A stretch of 64,000 nucleotides of DNA from Chiridota heheva (GCA_020152595.1 JAIGNY010002171.1:3033501-3097500); one strand, 5' to 3'. Shown: positions 12,058 through 24,365, numbered from the stretch's first letter. Notes: generated by a model from the sequence alone, not told the origin. A program made the numbers and translations.

Positions 12058-12191
12058 GTTATATCTTACCTACCATGCTATAGATATGCAATCTGGTCCT
12101 ATGACTTGGATCTATAGCACTTCTAACTGACCTTAAAAATGTAGTTATCTACCCAACCCTGACCTCCAGTTTACCTCTCTAATCCCTCACT
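12058..12191 (+). repeat. Inverted terminal repeat, left
   Basis: Its reverse complement matches 15056-15187 along most of its length, for example gaggtaaactggaggtcagg and aggaccagattgcatat. Confidence 0.85.
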
Positions 12192-13389
12192 TTTCTTCGG
12201 CGTGTTGATGCCTCAACATGGCTGGGAACTGGTCTGGAAATTCAACTCAAATTTTACACTTTCTTATACCACTTTTTCTTAGCAGCTCCAACCGTGAAGG
12301 TTTCCCGCTGGTTTGGCCTTTTCTACAAGTTTCTCTAGTCAACTGGGGTAAGATGATGTGGCCTTAGGCCCAGGGAAAAATTGCTGTCTGACTTGCAGGA
12401 CTTCTTTCTCCATACAGTTTGCACTAGGCTAGTAATGGATAGGTTTTATTCACCCCTGTACAAAACGGGCTCTGGAGAGTGCTCACCATGAGGAGTCTAA
12501 TGTTATAATATTATATGGTATAGCCTATATATGGTACATGTTAGGATATCTCCAACATGGGTTCTCCTATGCATTAGGCCATCAACTTCGATTGTTGTCG
12601 GCGCATGCGCAAGAGTCTGATGTCACCACAGGATGACTGTGGAGTCGGATGCAACACTCTCTAAGGAGTTACAGTTTGTACAAGAGGCCCTATTATTTAT
12701 TTTATGTAACTAAGTATAGCATGAGGTTATAAATCTAGCACTGTTTTAAGACGTACGTTTTAATTTAAGTTCTTGTTTGTGGGAGGTGTAGGAGGGACCT
12801 TGCTGAGGTCCCCCTTGTTTCCCCTTTTCGAGAGAATTCAACTTTTCATTTTCTCTCCAGACACCAAGGAGTAGTGGCTAGTGTTTTCCTATGCCCTCCT
12901 GCGATATAACATTTTTACTTTTTTGCATATTTCTCAGGTTTACACAAATCTCAGATAAAATTTATCTTAGCACTTTCTGGTGTTCAAAATTGCTGTGGCC
13001 TGTCTTGTACTATTGTTCATTGACTTCCGCGGCCCTATCTCACCCTCGTAAGGGTCAACTTTGTGTCACCCGCGGGGTAGTTTGGTGTAAGTTGTGAAGT
13101 TCGTCGCATCTAACGACGGGACTTACATGTAGACCAAATAATACTAATAAGTCACGGCTCTCTGTCTGAGCTGTTGGTTTATAAATAGTGGTGAGTGTTT
13201 ACTTTTAATACCGCTATGGGCCACATTTCGAAGCGGACAAACCATGAATAGCAACCCTCCCACCACGCCATTCCAGACCTCTGTCTTCCTGGACTTTACA
13301 CAAGACCGCTTATGGCCAACATAGGAGAGAGTTCTAGCCATGAATGTGAGGGGGATTTCCTCTTCTCCTAGTGAACATCTCTGGCGAGA

Positions 13390-14960
13390 GATTGGCTGAT
13401 GTTTCTAGGCTGCTTAACCAGTTTCATGGGCATAGTCCCCATGTGGAGGTTTTACATGGGGGACCTATGTCTCGATTTACTAGACCTTTTACGGTCCTAT
13501 CCAGGACACTTTAGTACCCCCGCCTTATACTTTCAAACAATGGTCCCCTATGTCTAATGGTGGTGCGACCTCTCCCGCTTGTCGCAAGGAGTGAAGTCTC
13601 CACCCATCTAGACCTTCACCATCAGTGGTGACACATGCAACTTGGACGGGGTGGGGAGCACATTTAATGTGGTTCCCAAATGCAGGAACCTGGACAGGTA
13701 CTTGATATAGTTGGCACATCATTATGCTGGAATCACAGGCAGTATGCCGGGTATACTTTTACAATTTTTTACTGCAAGCACTGAACAAAACAGTTCAAAT
13801 ATGCACCGACATAACACCACTAATGTGGTCTCTTTTACAGGCAGGGAGGAACGAAGTCCAGGAGTTTGTGGACTCTTTCCTCTTGTCTTGGTGCATGACA
13901 AACTATGTCAGCCTTCAGGCCATTCTCCTTTCGGACTAAGAGAACAAGATTGCAGATCTGTCGTTTTCCCTTCATAGAGCACCCGCAGAATGAGCGTACT
14001 TGCCACAGGTGGTCAGAGCGATTTCTACAACATTCGGCCTCCCGCACGTAGATCTGTTTGTGTTCATAGACGATTGCAAGCTACCAATTTTCTGCGCTCT
14101 GACTCCTGTCCCGCGGGTATGGCAGTCGACGCATTTACAATCAAAGGGACTCACTACATAGGTTATGCCTTTCTGCCATTTACGTTGGTACCAAGGGTAC
14201 TAAGCAAGATGATGTACGACCGCTGTCACATGCTACTTCTTGTAGCACCCATTTGACCTGCAGTTCCCTTAGCTGCTCAAACTTATTGCAGGCTTCCTGT
14301 ACTAGTTTCCGGTCTGAGACCACTCACGTGTTATTCCCAGACTCTGGCAAATTGCACTACAATCCCAGAGCAATTCATTTGACTGTGTGGCCTCTGTCCG
14401 CCAATCCTTTTATTTTCCCCCAAACTTGGACTCGGATTCTCCCGAATCTGGTGTCAGATGCGATTAGTTTCCACGTATTTAGCGTCTCTTTGTGACATAA
14501 CTGATTTCTCACTATACCAGTCTGACCTGGGTAAGTGCATCGATACAGTAACGAGCTTTAGGATAGCTGTAGCAACCATCCACCGAGGCTTTCCAGTTGG
14601 GTCGATGGTCACAGACTCGTGACCACTGGAGAAGTTAGCGAAAGGAATGTTCTTATAAAGACCTTTCAGGATTCTTGCACCCCTGTGGGTCATGCAAGTT
14701 GTCTTAGGCACACTGGTGGAAGCTCTGTTTGAGCCACTCTACACATGCCCACTTAGTGAGTTGATGCTTAAAAGAGTGTTCTGCATTCCGCAGACTCTAC
14801 TAAACATAGAGGTGCTATTCATGCAATTTCTCTCAAAGAAGGTCATATTCATCTATCTTCCGGAGCCAGTATTCTTACTGTCGCTTTCCGCATTTTCAGA
14901 CCCATCAGAAAACAGGGTATGGTGCCCCGTCTGGTGTCTTAAGAATTGCATTAAACATAC
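13390..14960 (+). pseudogene. DIRS-type polyprotein fragments: RNase H and tyrosine recombinase
   Basis: From about 13628 one frame reads THATWTGWGAHLMWFPNAG, then HIIMLESQAV, a typical DIRS RNase H start (T-D/H-A-S-x-x-G-W-G-A-H-L). The same frame continues to LLSWCMTNYVSLQA (about 13890). Another frame shows MAVDAFTIKGTHYIGYAFLP (14119-14180). From 14540 comes IAVATIHRGFP, and from 14692 VVLGTLVEALFEPL, resembling the recombinase N-terminal helices. The catalytic R-H-R-Y part is not seen. Stops and frame changes are frequent. Confidence 0.6.
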
Positions 14961-15055
14961 GTAGCCGCTGCACGGCGATACAAAAGCGAGACTTATACTT
15001 ACCTTCCATGCATCCCGCCCGCCTTCCTTCTCCTTCAGGCCTCGATAGAATATTA

Positions 15056-15187
15056 AGTGAGGATTAGAGAGGTAAACTGGAGGTCAGGACTGGGTAGATA
15101 ACTACATTTTAAGGTCGGTTAGACGTGCATTAGAATCAGGTCATAGGACCAGATTGCATATTTATAGCATGGAAGGTCAGTATAAGT
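15056..15187 (-). repeat. Inverted terminal repeat, right
   Basis: Inverted copy of 12058-12191; the two differ by scattered substitutions and single-base indels. Confidence 0.85.
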
Positions 15188-15261
15188 CTTGTAAATATCC
15201 CCGCTGCTTAAAGCATGGTAAATTTGTTCTGGCATTACAAAAAAAGTTGAACAATAAAAGC

Positions 15262-15275
15262 CTCATACCTCAAAC
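15262..15275 (+). repeat. Target-site duplication CTCATACCTCAAAC, left copy
   Basis: Identical 14 bases are found at 16728-16741, directly after the LINE tail. The element itself has a near match (ctcatacctcaaccaca, near 2149), so the 5' junction probably involved microhomology. Confidence 0.65.
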
Positions 15276-16518
15276 CACATTAACACCATCCAAAATGAAG
15301 CCCTTCAGGCTCTGTCTAGGAGCCTACAGGACCTCCCCAATCACTAGCCTTCATGTTGAAGCCAACAAACCCCCCTTTCTACTTAGATGTAAAAAGCTTA
15401 GCCTCTCCTATGCTTTTAGAGTCCTCACCAACACCCAGAACCCTGTTTACAACCTCATTAGGTACCCCAATTTCTCCTCCCTCTTTGATAGGACTAAAAC
15501 CCTATCGCCTCCCTTCAGCTTACGCATTAAATCAGACCTCTTTCAACTTGGCATCAACCCCGCCACTCTCGGCACCTACTCCTGGCCCACTTTTCCTCCT
15601 TGGGCCACCCCCCTCCCTTCTGTCCACCTAGACCTCTCCACTTATAACAAAACTCAAACTCACCCTAACCTTTCCATCAATCTCCACAACCAAATCAAAG
15701 ACCAACTCTCAAATTACACCTCCATCTATACTGATGGCTCCAAGGAAGGCAACAAGACAGCTGCTGCTGCCATCATCCAAGACATCACCCTCAGTAGCAG
15801 ACTTCCTGACCACTCATCTATCTTTTCAGCTGAGGCTAAGGCCATTCTCCTCGCCCTCAACTTTATTGAGTACTCTCCTCTTAGTCACTTTGCCATTTTC
15901 TCTGACTCAAAGGCTGTTCTTACTTCATTACTCAATCTTAAATGGGATAACCTCATCTGCCACCTCCTCCTCCGGAAACTCTTTTCTCCCACCCTCTGCA
16001 GGAAAAGTGTTCTTTTCTTCTGGATACCCAGCCATGTTGGCATTCCTGGCAATGACAGGGCTGATACAGCCGCTAAGCTTGCCCTTAACCTCCTCCCTTC
16101 CCCTTTTCCCAAAACCCTCTCTGACATCAAACCGCTTATCGCTTCTCTTGTTCGTGACCGCTGGCAAACCTTATGGAACTTCCAAATTGATAACAAACTC
16201 CATGTCATCCAGCCCACAATCCCAATCAAATCCACCATCAACAACCTTTCTCGTATCGACAACGTTCATATTACCCGTCTTAGAATTGGTCACACCCACC
16301 TCACTCACTCCCAATTCCTTATTGGTTCCCCCCAACCCCTCTGTAACAATTGCCACTGCATCCTCACAATCCAACACGTTCTCCTTGCTTGCCCCCTGTA
16401 CAACCTTCCCAGAGCTTCCCTCGCTCCCCACAACTCAATTGCTGAGTTCTTCCAGAAAAATCCTCCAGATAAAATAATCTCCTTCCTTCAGCATGCATCC
16501 CTCTACAACCATATTTAA
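15276..16518 (+). CDS. Truncated ORF2 C-terminus with intact RNase H
   Basis: One uninterrupted frame covers the RT thumb region, then RNase H (YTDGSKEG near 15731, EAKAILLALN near 15830, HVGIPGNDRADTAAK near 16036), then ITRLRIGHTHL and the Cys/His stretch CNNCHC-x8-H-x4-C. It stops at 16516-16518. The conserved D, E, D and H/D positions of RNase H are present. It lacks endonuclease and most of RT and has no promoter of its own, so it is a relic that happens to remain open. An upstream in-frame ATG at 15154 lies in host/DIRS sequence and is unlikely to be used. Confidence 0.7.
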
Positions 16519-16727
16519 TTCTCCTCTTCCACCCCCTCTCTACTTTGTTTTTGTTTTACCCATGCACCTCCTCTCTCGATCACAGCTTTCTGGCTTTTGT
16601 TCTTGAAATTCTCTCATTCTCCCCCTGGTCTCTTTCCTTACTACCTCTAAAATGATCTGACCTCTCAGGCACAATTTGACCTTTGTTGTCGTGGTGCCGT
16701 TAAGACCTCATCAAACAAACAAACAAA
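15276..16727 (+). mobile_element. I/Nimb-like LINE, 5'-truncated, best preserved 3' half
   Basis: Starts in the RT C-terminal region and runs through RNase H, 3' UTR and CAAACAAACAAA tail. It has an open reading frame over its whole coding part and is flanked by a 14-bp perfect duplication, so it is one of the youngest copies. It shares its 3' end almost exactly with the fragment at 6900-7186. Confidence 0.85.
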
Positions 16728-16741
16728 CTCATACCTCAAAC
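16728..16741 (+). repeat. Target-site duplication CTCATACCTCAAAC, right copy
   Basis: Partner of 15262-15275. Confidence 0.65.
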
Positions 16742-17304
16742 AAATGTGTAATCAAGTGTCTTGAGCATGAATAGATATTTAAATAGTCAATTCTCTAGTG
16801 AGTATAAAATCAAATCTTTACCTGTTATTATACCTTTAATTATATTTTGTCCTGTGGTTTCGTGGCTTATTAACCATTGCATATGTCAGGAAACTAGCAA
16901 AACAGAATCTAGTAAGGGTGAATATAATTTACCACCTGAAGAAAGCTTGAGGAAAAATAATTCAAATTGTATAATAGTAAAATGAATAAATTATATTTAT
17001 AATACATTAACAGTTGTTTACAATGTGATGATGATGGTGCCAACCTTCCATAGTAGACTTAATACACCCATAATTTCTACACAGATAAATTGGCAGAGCT
17101 TTAATAAAATTTGAATACTGTATCTCCTTAACCGAATAAGATATTGAAGTATAATTTCTTCACCATTTTGTTTCTTTTAAAATCTCTTTCATATAAGATA
17201 AAGTTGCTTGATCACTGAAGTAACCCTTTAAGTCTTGTATGCATATCTTGATGTGAAATTTGAACTGTGTAATGTAATAATTCTCATGATTCTTTTATCT
17301 CCAG
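16742..17304. other. Intron, right part, with a MITE-like end
   Basis: AT-rich. Around 17150-17200 it contains ttcaccattttgtttctttt, the inverted end of the MITE-like family seen complete at 23524-24008. Nothing else was recognised. Confidence 0.45.
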
Positions 17305-17455
17305 ACTTTCATCAGTTCTGATAAAGGGGACGGTGCCGCTACTGTGACCAATAATCTTCCTCGACACATTTTTGCAAGGTATATCCGTTTCTATCCACAT
17401 ACGTTTGAAGGATCAAACCCAGCACTTCGTGTACAAATTGGTGGTATCTCACAAT
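17305..17455 (+). CDS. Exon: F5/8 type C domain, C-terminal part
   Basis: Phase 0 entry, phase 1 exit, donor AAT|gtaagt. NNLPRHIFARYIRFYPHTFE matches the family motif (P-I-x-A-R-Y-I-R-x-x-P). It is followed by LRVQIGG, the end of the domain (usually LRxExxGC; here the final cysteine is absent). Confidence 0.85.
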
Positions 17456-17974
17456 GTAAGTAAAGCATTTTAGGCTATCTTTGTTTATGTTTTTCATTAA
17501 ATGTATTTTGTCTGTGAATATTACAAACCATCATCATTATTGCCGAATTGCAGAATCAAAATAATACATCAGAACCAAAATAATTACATTTACATATCAT
17601 GTGAATCATTACTTAACTACCCACCCTGCAATATGATCAAATCAGATAAGCTATTCACTTGGTTGGTGCCACGCCACATCCAGGAAATGACTTTATTTGC
17701 TGGAGTGAAAACAAACCTTTGTGTGATACACTTGGGCAAGTCCGTATGCATTTACTGTGTGCGGTACGTATGGCATGTATTAAACAAACACAGCTAATCG
17801 CTTTTGTTTTTACTACAATGTGGGGTGAATGTGTGCGGTTGCTATGCAGTCTGATGACCTCAGGTCACATTTCCAAGCAAGTGAATATCCTTACAGGAGT
17901 TGTATAAAATACCACCTAATTCCAACACTAGGCATGTTACATTACTTCGAGGAAAATTTTTAAATTTTCATTTT

Positions 17975-18315
17975 CATGTATACAATAGAGGACTGTTAAA
18001 GAAACAAAATGGTGAAAAACCATGTCGATAGCTTATTCCGTTTTGGATTTATTTCCTTTCAAAGGTTTCACCAGTGTTTTGAAAAGTTACAGTACAGTGT
18101 AATGTCATATTAACAGATCCAAGACAATCTGTATGTATTTCTTTGAAAATTAATTGGCTGTTCCTAAATCATTAGAAACATTTTTTGTTAATTCATTGAG
18201 ATGGGTATAACATGCCCTTTACAAGAACATGTATTGCCCATCTGCATAATCTATCAATGAAAGAAAAAGGATTTTAGTCTTTAAAGAAATACATTACAAA
18301 ACTTTGCTTAGATCT
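17975..18315 (+). mobile_element. MITE-like copy with left inverted end; internal part expanded into a minisatellite
   Basis: Aligns along its length with 23524-23865, for example gaaaaaccatgt, agatccaagacaat and gaaaattaattg. The left end (caatagaggactgttaaaga onward) is the family terminal sequence. The right end was not found; the 31-bp minisatellite begins instead. Confidence 0.65.
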
Positions 18316-19578
18316 GCAAGCCATGTATGACATCACACTGTACACTGCAAGCCAGGTATGACATCACACTGTATACTGCAAGCCAGGTATGACATCACAC
18401 TGTATACTGCAAGGCAGGTATGACTGCACACTGCAAGCCAGGTATGACATGACACTGTACACTGCAAGCCAGGTATGACATCGCACTGTACGCGTATGAC
18501 ATGACACTGTACACTGCAAGCCAGGTATGACATGACACTGTACACTGCAAGCCAGGTATGACATCATGCTGTACACTGCAAGCCAGGTATGACATCATGC
18601 TGTACACTGCAAGCCAGGTATGACATTGCACTGTACACTGCAAGCCAGGTATGACATCACACTGTACACTGCAAGCTAGGAATGACATCACACTGTACAC
18701 TGCAAGCCAGTTATGACATGACACTGTACACTGCAAGCCAGGTATGACATCACACTGTACACTGCAAGCCAGGTATGACATCACACTGTACACTGCAAGC
18801 CAGGTATGACATCACACTGTACACTGCAAAGCAGGTATGACATCACACTGTACACTGCAAGCCAGGTATGACATCACACTGTACACTGCAAGCCAGGTAT
18901 GACATCACACTGTACACTGCAAGCCATGTATGACATCACACTGTACACTGCAAGCCAGGTATGACATCACACTGTACACTGCAAGCCAGGTATGGCATCA
19001 CACTGTACACTGCATGCCAGGTATGACATCACACTGTACACAACTGGCAATGCCAGGTATGACATCATGCCAGGTATGACATCACACTGTACAATGCAAG
19101 CCAGGTATGGCATCACACTACACTGCAAGCCAGGTATGACATCACACTGTACAATGCAAGCCTGGTATGACATCACACTGTACACTGCATGCCAGGTATG
19201 ACATCACACTGTACACTGCAAGCCAGGTATAACATGACACTGTGCACTGCAAGCCAGGTATGACATCACACTGTACACTGCAAGCCAGGTATGACATCAC
19301 ACTGTACGCATATGACATCACACTGTACACTGCAAGCCTGGTATGACATCACACTGTACACTGCGAGTCAGGTATGACATCACACCTTACACTGCAAGCC
19401 AGGTATGACATCACACTGTACACTGCAAGCCAGGTATGACATCACACTGTACACTGCAAGCCAGGTATGACATCACACTGTACACTGCAAGCCAGGTATG
19501 ACATTACACTATACTGGAAGCCAGGTATTACATCACACTGTACTCTGCAAGCCAGGTATGTCATCACACTGTATACTG
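18316..19578 (+). repeat. 31-bp minisatellite, about 41 copies
   Basis: The unit contains tgacatcacactgtacactg followed by caagccaggta. Most units are near-identical. Variants include shortened units (18478-18500, 19041-19080, 19301-19320). Reading frames on both strands stay open for long stretches because the unit lacks stops; these are not genes. A single diverged unit exists in the related MITE at 23868-23892, which points to the origin. Confidence 0.95.
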
Positions 19579-22500
19579 CTCCAGTCACCATTCAACACTA
19601 TAACAAAATATATGCTAGGAGATCCAACTGTTCATTATCCAGGGTTACGGAATGGTAGAGAAAAGCCAGTCTTCCATGAAACCTTAATTGTGCAATATAC
19701 AGAAATTATTTTGGCTTGCTCTTCCAACATACACTGCAGATTGGTCTTTGAAAATCAGCTGATATCTTAAGTTTTGTAAAAGAAAAGATTTCTGCTACTA
19801 TAAATGCACATTATCTCTCTTAATAGTAAACAAAAGTTAACATTTGATAACATGAACATCAATGATGTAGTAGCTCAACATATATTTTGGGGTGGTCACA
19901 AGCCATTTTTTGATTGGTGGGTAGTTAAGTCGAGTAGCACTGGGCTGGGGATGTTAGGAAATAAATCCATGTTTGATGTTTATTCTTTGGGAAATGCAAG
20001 CGGGAGCTTTAATATTAATGTGATGCTAGAACATCAATGATGTAATGGCTCAATATATGTTTTGGGGTGGGTATAAGACTGTTTTTGTTGGTGGGGAGTT
20101 GAATTGGGTAGGCCGAGGTTGTTAGGAAAGGAATACAAGTTTGATTAGCAGCGGCGCAATAAAAGGCTGGGAATGCCCGGAAGGGTGGGTAAACCTAATA
20201 CAGGCCCTGTGCAAAATTGATTTGGGTCTATAGCACTGAACAATGACACTGCAATATCTTTGTTATGGGACCCAAAGTGCCATGGGTGTCAGACCAGCTC
20301 AGGGCAACGAGAAGGGAGCAGAAAAGCAAGTTCAAGGGCGCTCTTTTGACAGTAATTGAAAGACACTTTTCATTTAAAAAAAGGGGTACTCTTGTCAGTT
20401 TCGAAATTGTGGAGGAATCCTGCCCCTTGCCCCATGGTTCCTACACATATGGTTTGAGCATAGGCAGGATTTGGGGAGGAAGGGGCACTTCCCCACCCTC
20501 ACTTTTTGTCTAAATATAGGTACATTTTTATGATGATGTGATGTATTTTAACATGATTTTGTGATCCCCCTCCCCCCAAACACACACTTTTGACTTTCCC
20601 CCACTTTGACATTGGGGAGCCAGGACCAATGCTGACATTTACCCATCAAGCCAATAGGTAAAAGGCTTCTTTTGAGAATTGCTGCTTAAAAAATTATTGT
20701 GGGCATGTCCCCTTCCCTCCAACCATGGCCCTCAGTGTCGGTGCCCCTGGTAAATGATATGCTTTAATTGTGTCAAATAAATACTATATGTATGTAACAA
20801 CCTCTACGTATTATGTATTATTTGTGAGTGAGTGGCTTTCTATTTATTTTCAAGCTTCAAAAATGGCCTAAAATAATTTCAAATAAAGTTCAAAAGGGTG
20901 CCTCCTGACGGTCCGCCCTTAACTCTCAAAAAGGCACCCCCTGCCACTGTCCACACAATTTCAAAATGGCACCATCTGCCCCTTACTCTAGGGCTAGGGA
21001 CCTCCCTTCCCTTGCCTTTGCTGCTGTGGTTTTAACATCACTGCAGAGGCCAAAATCCCCACAGGCCCACAGGACAGGTGTATTGGAGCTTTGATATCGT
21101 TTGGATATGTTAAAACTGTTTTTCAAGTAAGCCTAAAAAACTTAAGCCTCAATATCAATATAATGCATATTATGTTAACAATGTTTGCTTTTGAGTTAAT
21201 TTATAAGCATAAACAGACATACTAACAGCAAAATACTGTTGTATAAAATCAAGATGGATTTTACATCCTTGCAAGGAGACATGATTTAACTATGGCATAC
21301 ATTGAAAATTTTTGGCCCTTAGACCCCTCCAACCCGACACCCCTGATTTTCTCAAAATCAGGGGTAATCCACACCATTCAACCCGAGAGACTCTTCACAA
21401 TTCATTGACTAGCATCCTGCTATTGTTACACCGCACACAACACAGTGGTAATCTATACCTTCTTAACTGACAACATCTTCATAGTCTATTCACAGTTTAC
21501 TTGCTAGCAACCAGCTATTGTAACACTGTACACAATAGGTCATTCTTCTTGGGCTCAAGCTACCTAACTGCTGTTTAGTGATGCAAAGCAGATTAGTCCT
21601 TGGCGGAGCCTAAATATTAATATACATTATATGCTTGGGAGGACTTTGTGCAAAATCCATGAATGATTGATGGACCATTCCTCGTAAAGGATGGTTATTT
21701 CATCATGTTTTCCTAATATTGCTAATATATTAGACATTCTGAGCAAAAAATGAAGCATTGCAATTAATTAATCACAATTAATCAATAATAGCATCCCACA
21801 AATATACTTCCAAGTGGCAATAATTATAACAAAATATCACTAAAACAATTTTCAAAATTTCTTTTGAAGTCCTCCATCATATAAGATAGACTTACTTGAC
21901 TCTTGAACTAACCCTTTAAGATACCCATTATAGATAATAGTGATTTTATGCATCACTTTTCACAGTCTTTAATCATCTGCACGCAAACATTTTTTTTTTG
22001 TGTGAATAGGAAGTGACAATTACCCAGTGTGTGATTTGAAAGGTGTTTTCCATCATTGAGTTATTTACACTTTGGTGATTTTATAGCTAGAGATACTCAA
22101 TTGCGTTATGTGGTGTTAAAATCTAATTCTGGCTATTTTAGCCATTCTTGAGCTTTTAATAGTTTTAAACCCAAGTTATAGCCCAAACGAGCTATCAAAT
22201 ACAAGTGTTATACCCCAATTTAACTACACGTTGGGAGAAATCTCAAACTGTATATCAAGCCTGATTAGCTTATGTGCCAGACTGTATTTTAGTGCTCCAG
22301 CCAATGAAAACATAGTTTTCTTTAATTTTGAGATATTCGGTGGCATTTTCCAAGCCAATATTACTATATGCTAAATTTATTCGGATTGCGCCAAGCGAAA
22401 TCGGATTATTTGAAACATTTTTAGCGAATTTTGGAATGCAAAATATGTTAAAACTACGCACCAATATGAACTGTTATTGCATCAAGATATCGATCTATTT

Positions 22501-22671
22501 AAAGCAAACAGCAACACAGCAAAATATCCAACAAACAGGTAGGATTTGATAAACGCTGCAAAAATCCGAACGTATCTGAGTGAGAACCTGGCTCTTGAGT
22601 TAGTCATTGCTTAAGCTCAAATCCCTTAAAGGAATGTTGAGCTGAAAATGATCTTTTTTCTTTTCTCTTAG
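19579..22671. other. Intron with scattered short repeats
   Basis: Apart from the 173-bp duplication listed separately, I see a C-rich dispersed stretch (20440-21010), a diverged pair around 21385 and 21495 (gctattgttacac and gctattgtaacac), and an inverted MITE end at 21855-21900. No coding exon was recognised and splice phases need none. Confidence 0.45.
19857..20140 (+). repeat. Imperfect tandem duplication, period about 173 bp
   Basis: Two units start acatcaatgatgta (19857 and about 20030) and share gctcaacatatattttgggg / gctcaatatatgttttgggg and later gttaggaaa. The second unit is shorter. Confidence 0.7.
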
Positions 22672-22785
22672 CCCTTGCTAGTTGTGATGATTGGTATTCG
22701 GAAAGCTACACCACCTCAGGATTCTATTTGGTTGATGATGAAATTGTGTACTGTCCATTTGGAGTTGGAGGCCAAATTATAACAA
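22672..22785 (+). CDS. Exon: lone half of a fibrinogen-related repeat
   Basis: Entry phase 2, exit phase 1, donor CAA|gtgaga. It reads ASCDDWYSESYTTSGFYLVD and then VYCPFGVGGQI. This resembles the entry segment of the three repeats (C...G-x-Y-x-V-D...C) but lacks the DGxGGxDP core and the later WW..GG..CxCG box. Probably a degenerate or partial repeat. Confidence 0.75.
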
Positions 22786-23523
22786 GTGAGACAAGATTGT
22801 TTTCAAAATAAGTCATTTCTTGAAATATTCTTTTAATGCAAATTGTGACATGTGTTCCTGGTTTATATTTGGTTACATTCTATCATAAGATTTGTAAATG
22901 CTAAATGTACACAACTACTGGGAAGTAATCACACGTAGGAACTAGGGTAAACTGAGATACCAGACAGTTGAAAGATAAAGTGCCTGATTGATATTATGGA
23001 GTTGTGGCCAGTTAATAATGATAACAATTATCATCAAATGGTTCTTGAAGCATATAACTGAATGGTAGCATAACTAAGAGTAAGAAAGTTGAATTTTTTG
23101 TTTCAATCAGATGGAAAGAATTGCAAGATTTTTAATAATATAGAAATATAAAGCTATATGAAATATATTCAAGAAATTAAAAATATTGTTTATGTAGTAT
23201 TTAATGAGAGTTGTACACCTAAAAGAATGAGGCAGCACTGTGCTGTGTTGCTATGGAAAGGTTGAATTCATTGTAATGACAAAGTTTTTCTTTCTAAAGA
23301 AAAATATATACATTAGTAGCCATGGTTTTTGTACCAAACTAAATTTGCATGTACATGATTGATGAAAGCAGCTTTGCAGGTGTTCTTTTATTCAGTTAAA
23401 TACTTGCATTTATCAGGTGTATCAACTTAATCTCGTTATCACATTTCCAAACTTCCAATACAGCCTTTTAGCAACTATAAGCCACTTAATCTTAGTAGTG
23501 TAAAGAATATTCACACACATTTT
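22786..23523. other. Intron, left part
   Basis: AT-rich, nothing recognised before the MITE-like element. Confidence 0.45.
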
Positions 23524-24008
23524 CATATATGTGATAGAGAACTTTGAAAGAAACAAACTAGTGAAAAACCATGTTGATATCTTATTTGAGATTTATTTCA
23601 TCATTGCGTTGAAGAGTCACCTTGCAGTATATAATGAGATGTTGTAAAGGCAGATCCAAGACAATGTTGATTTTTTTCTCTGAAAATTAATTGACTCTTT
23701 CTTACTTATTGGAAGCAAGTTTTGTTTAATTTATGAGGTGGGGTATTACATGCACTTTGCAAGAACATGCTGTGCCCATCTGCTCATGTACCTTACATTC
23801 TAATTGAAAGAAAAATACATTTTCATTTTGTTGAAAAACCTAAAAAATCTCAGATCTGTAATTTTGACATCACACTTTACACTGTAAGGTGACTTTTTCA
23901 ACACATTGGTGAAATCTTTTAAATGTTAAAGCCCCTAAATGCAAAAAGTTATTAACATGGAGTTTTCACCAATTTGTTTCTCTAATAGTCCTCTACCATA
24001 TAAATGGT
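23524..24008 (+). mobile_element. MITE-like element with about 55-bp inverted ends
   Basis: The left end (23524-23580, including agaaacaaactagtgaaaaa) is mirrored by the reverse complement of the right end (23951-24008, including agagaaacaaattggtgaaa). The interior has no coding capacity. It is related to 17975-18330 and to end fragments at 17150, 21855, 24550, 36820 and 60050-60560. It carries one diverged unit of the 31-bp minisatellite (23868-23892). Confidence 0.65.
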
Positions 24009-24365
24009 AACTCACAGGAATAGTCCTAAAAATAGTGTGTACAGTTCAAACTTTTTCTGAAACAGGTAAGAACTACAGTATGTACATAAACAGATCTTTG
24101 TTCAGTGAGATATCCATCTATCCCAGTGGATGGTGCGATGGATGCACTGTTCATAAGCCTGATGAGATTATTCATCACATTGGGTGTTGTAGCAGGAGGT
24201 TATATTTGTCAAAGTTATCAATTTCTAAAAAAGATTTGGAAATCCTTATTAAACACTGTGTTTATATTGTTATGCTGCATGGCTTCATATTTATAGGGAG
24301 ATGCAGAACTGTATTAATGGGATTAGACCAGATGATTTTAATCTTACATTGTCCTCTTTGAACAG

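Larger units (their letters stand above)
12058..15187 (+). mobile_element. DIRS-like (tyrosine recombinase) retrotransposon, decayed
   Basis: The element is bounded by inverted repeats of about 130 bp (12058-12191 and 15056-15187). Between them the plus strand shows fragments in DIRS order: an RNase H segment with THATWTGWGAHL, a segment with VDAF and YAFLPFTLVPRVL, and a tyrosine-recombinase N-terminal part. Inverted termini with RNase H and recombinase fragments are characteristic of DIRS rather than LTR or LINE elements. At 3.1 kb it is shorter than full elements (commonly 4-6 kb). I could not locate a convincing RT core in 12192-13380, so that part is deleted or beyond recognition. Confidence 0.65.

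Noticed and set aside
18395..19330. Cysteine-rich frames in the 31-bp array
   Set aside because: The unit encodes them in several frames and both strands at once; no support as a gene.
24035..24361. Possible extra exon between 22785 and 24366
   Set aside because: The frame has no repeat motif, and the splice phases of the flanking exons already match without it; part of it is the MITE end.
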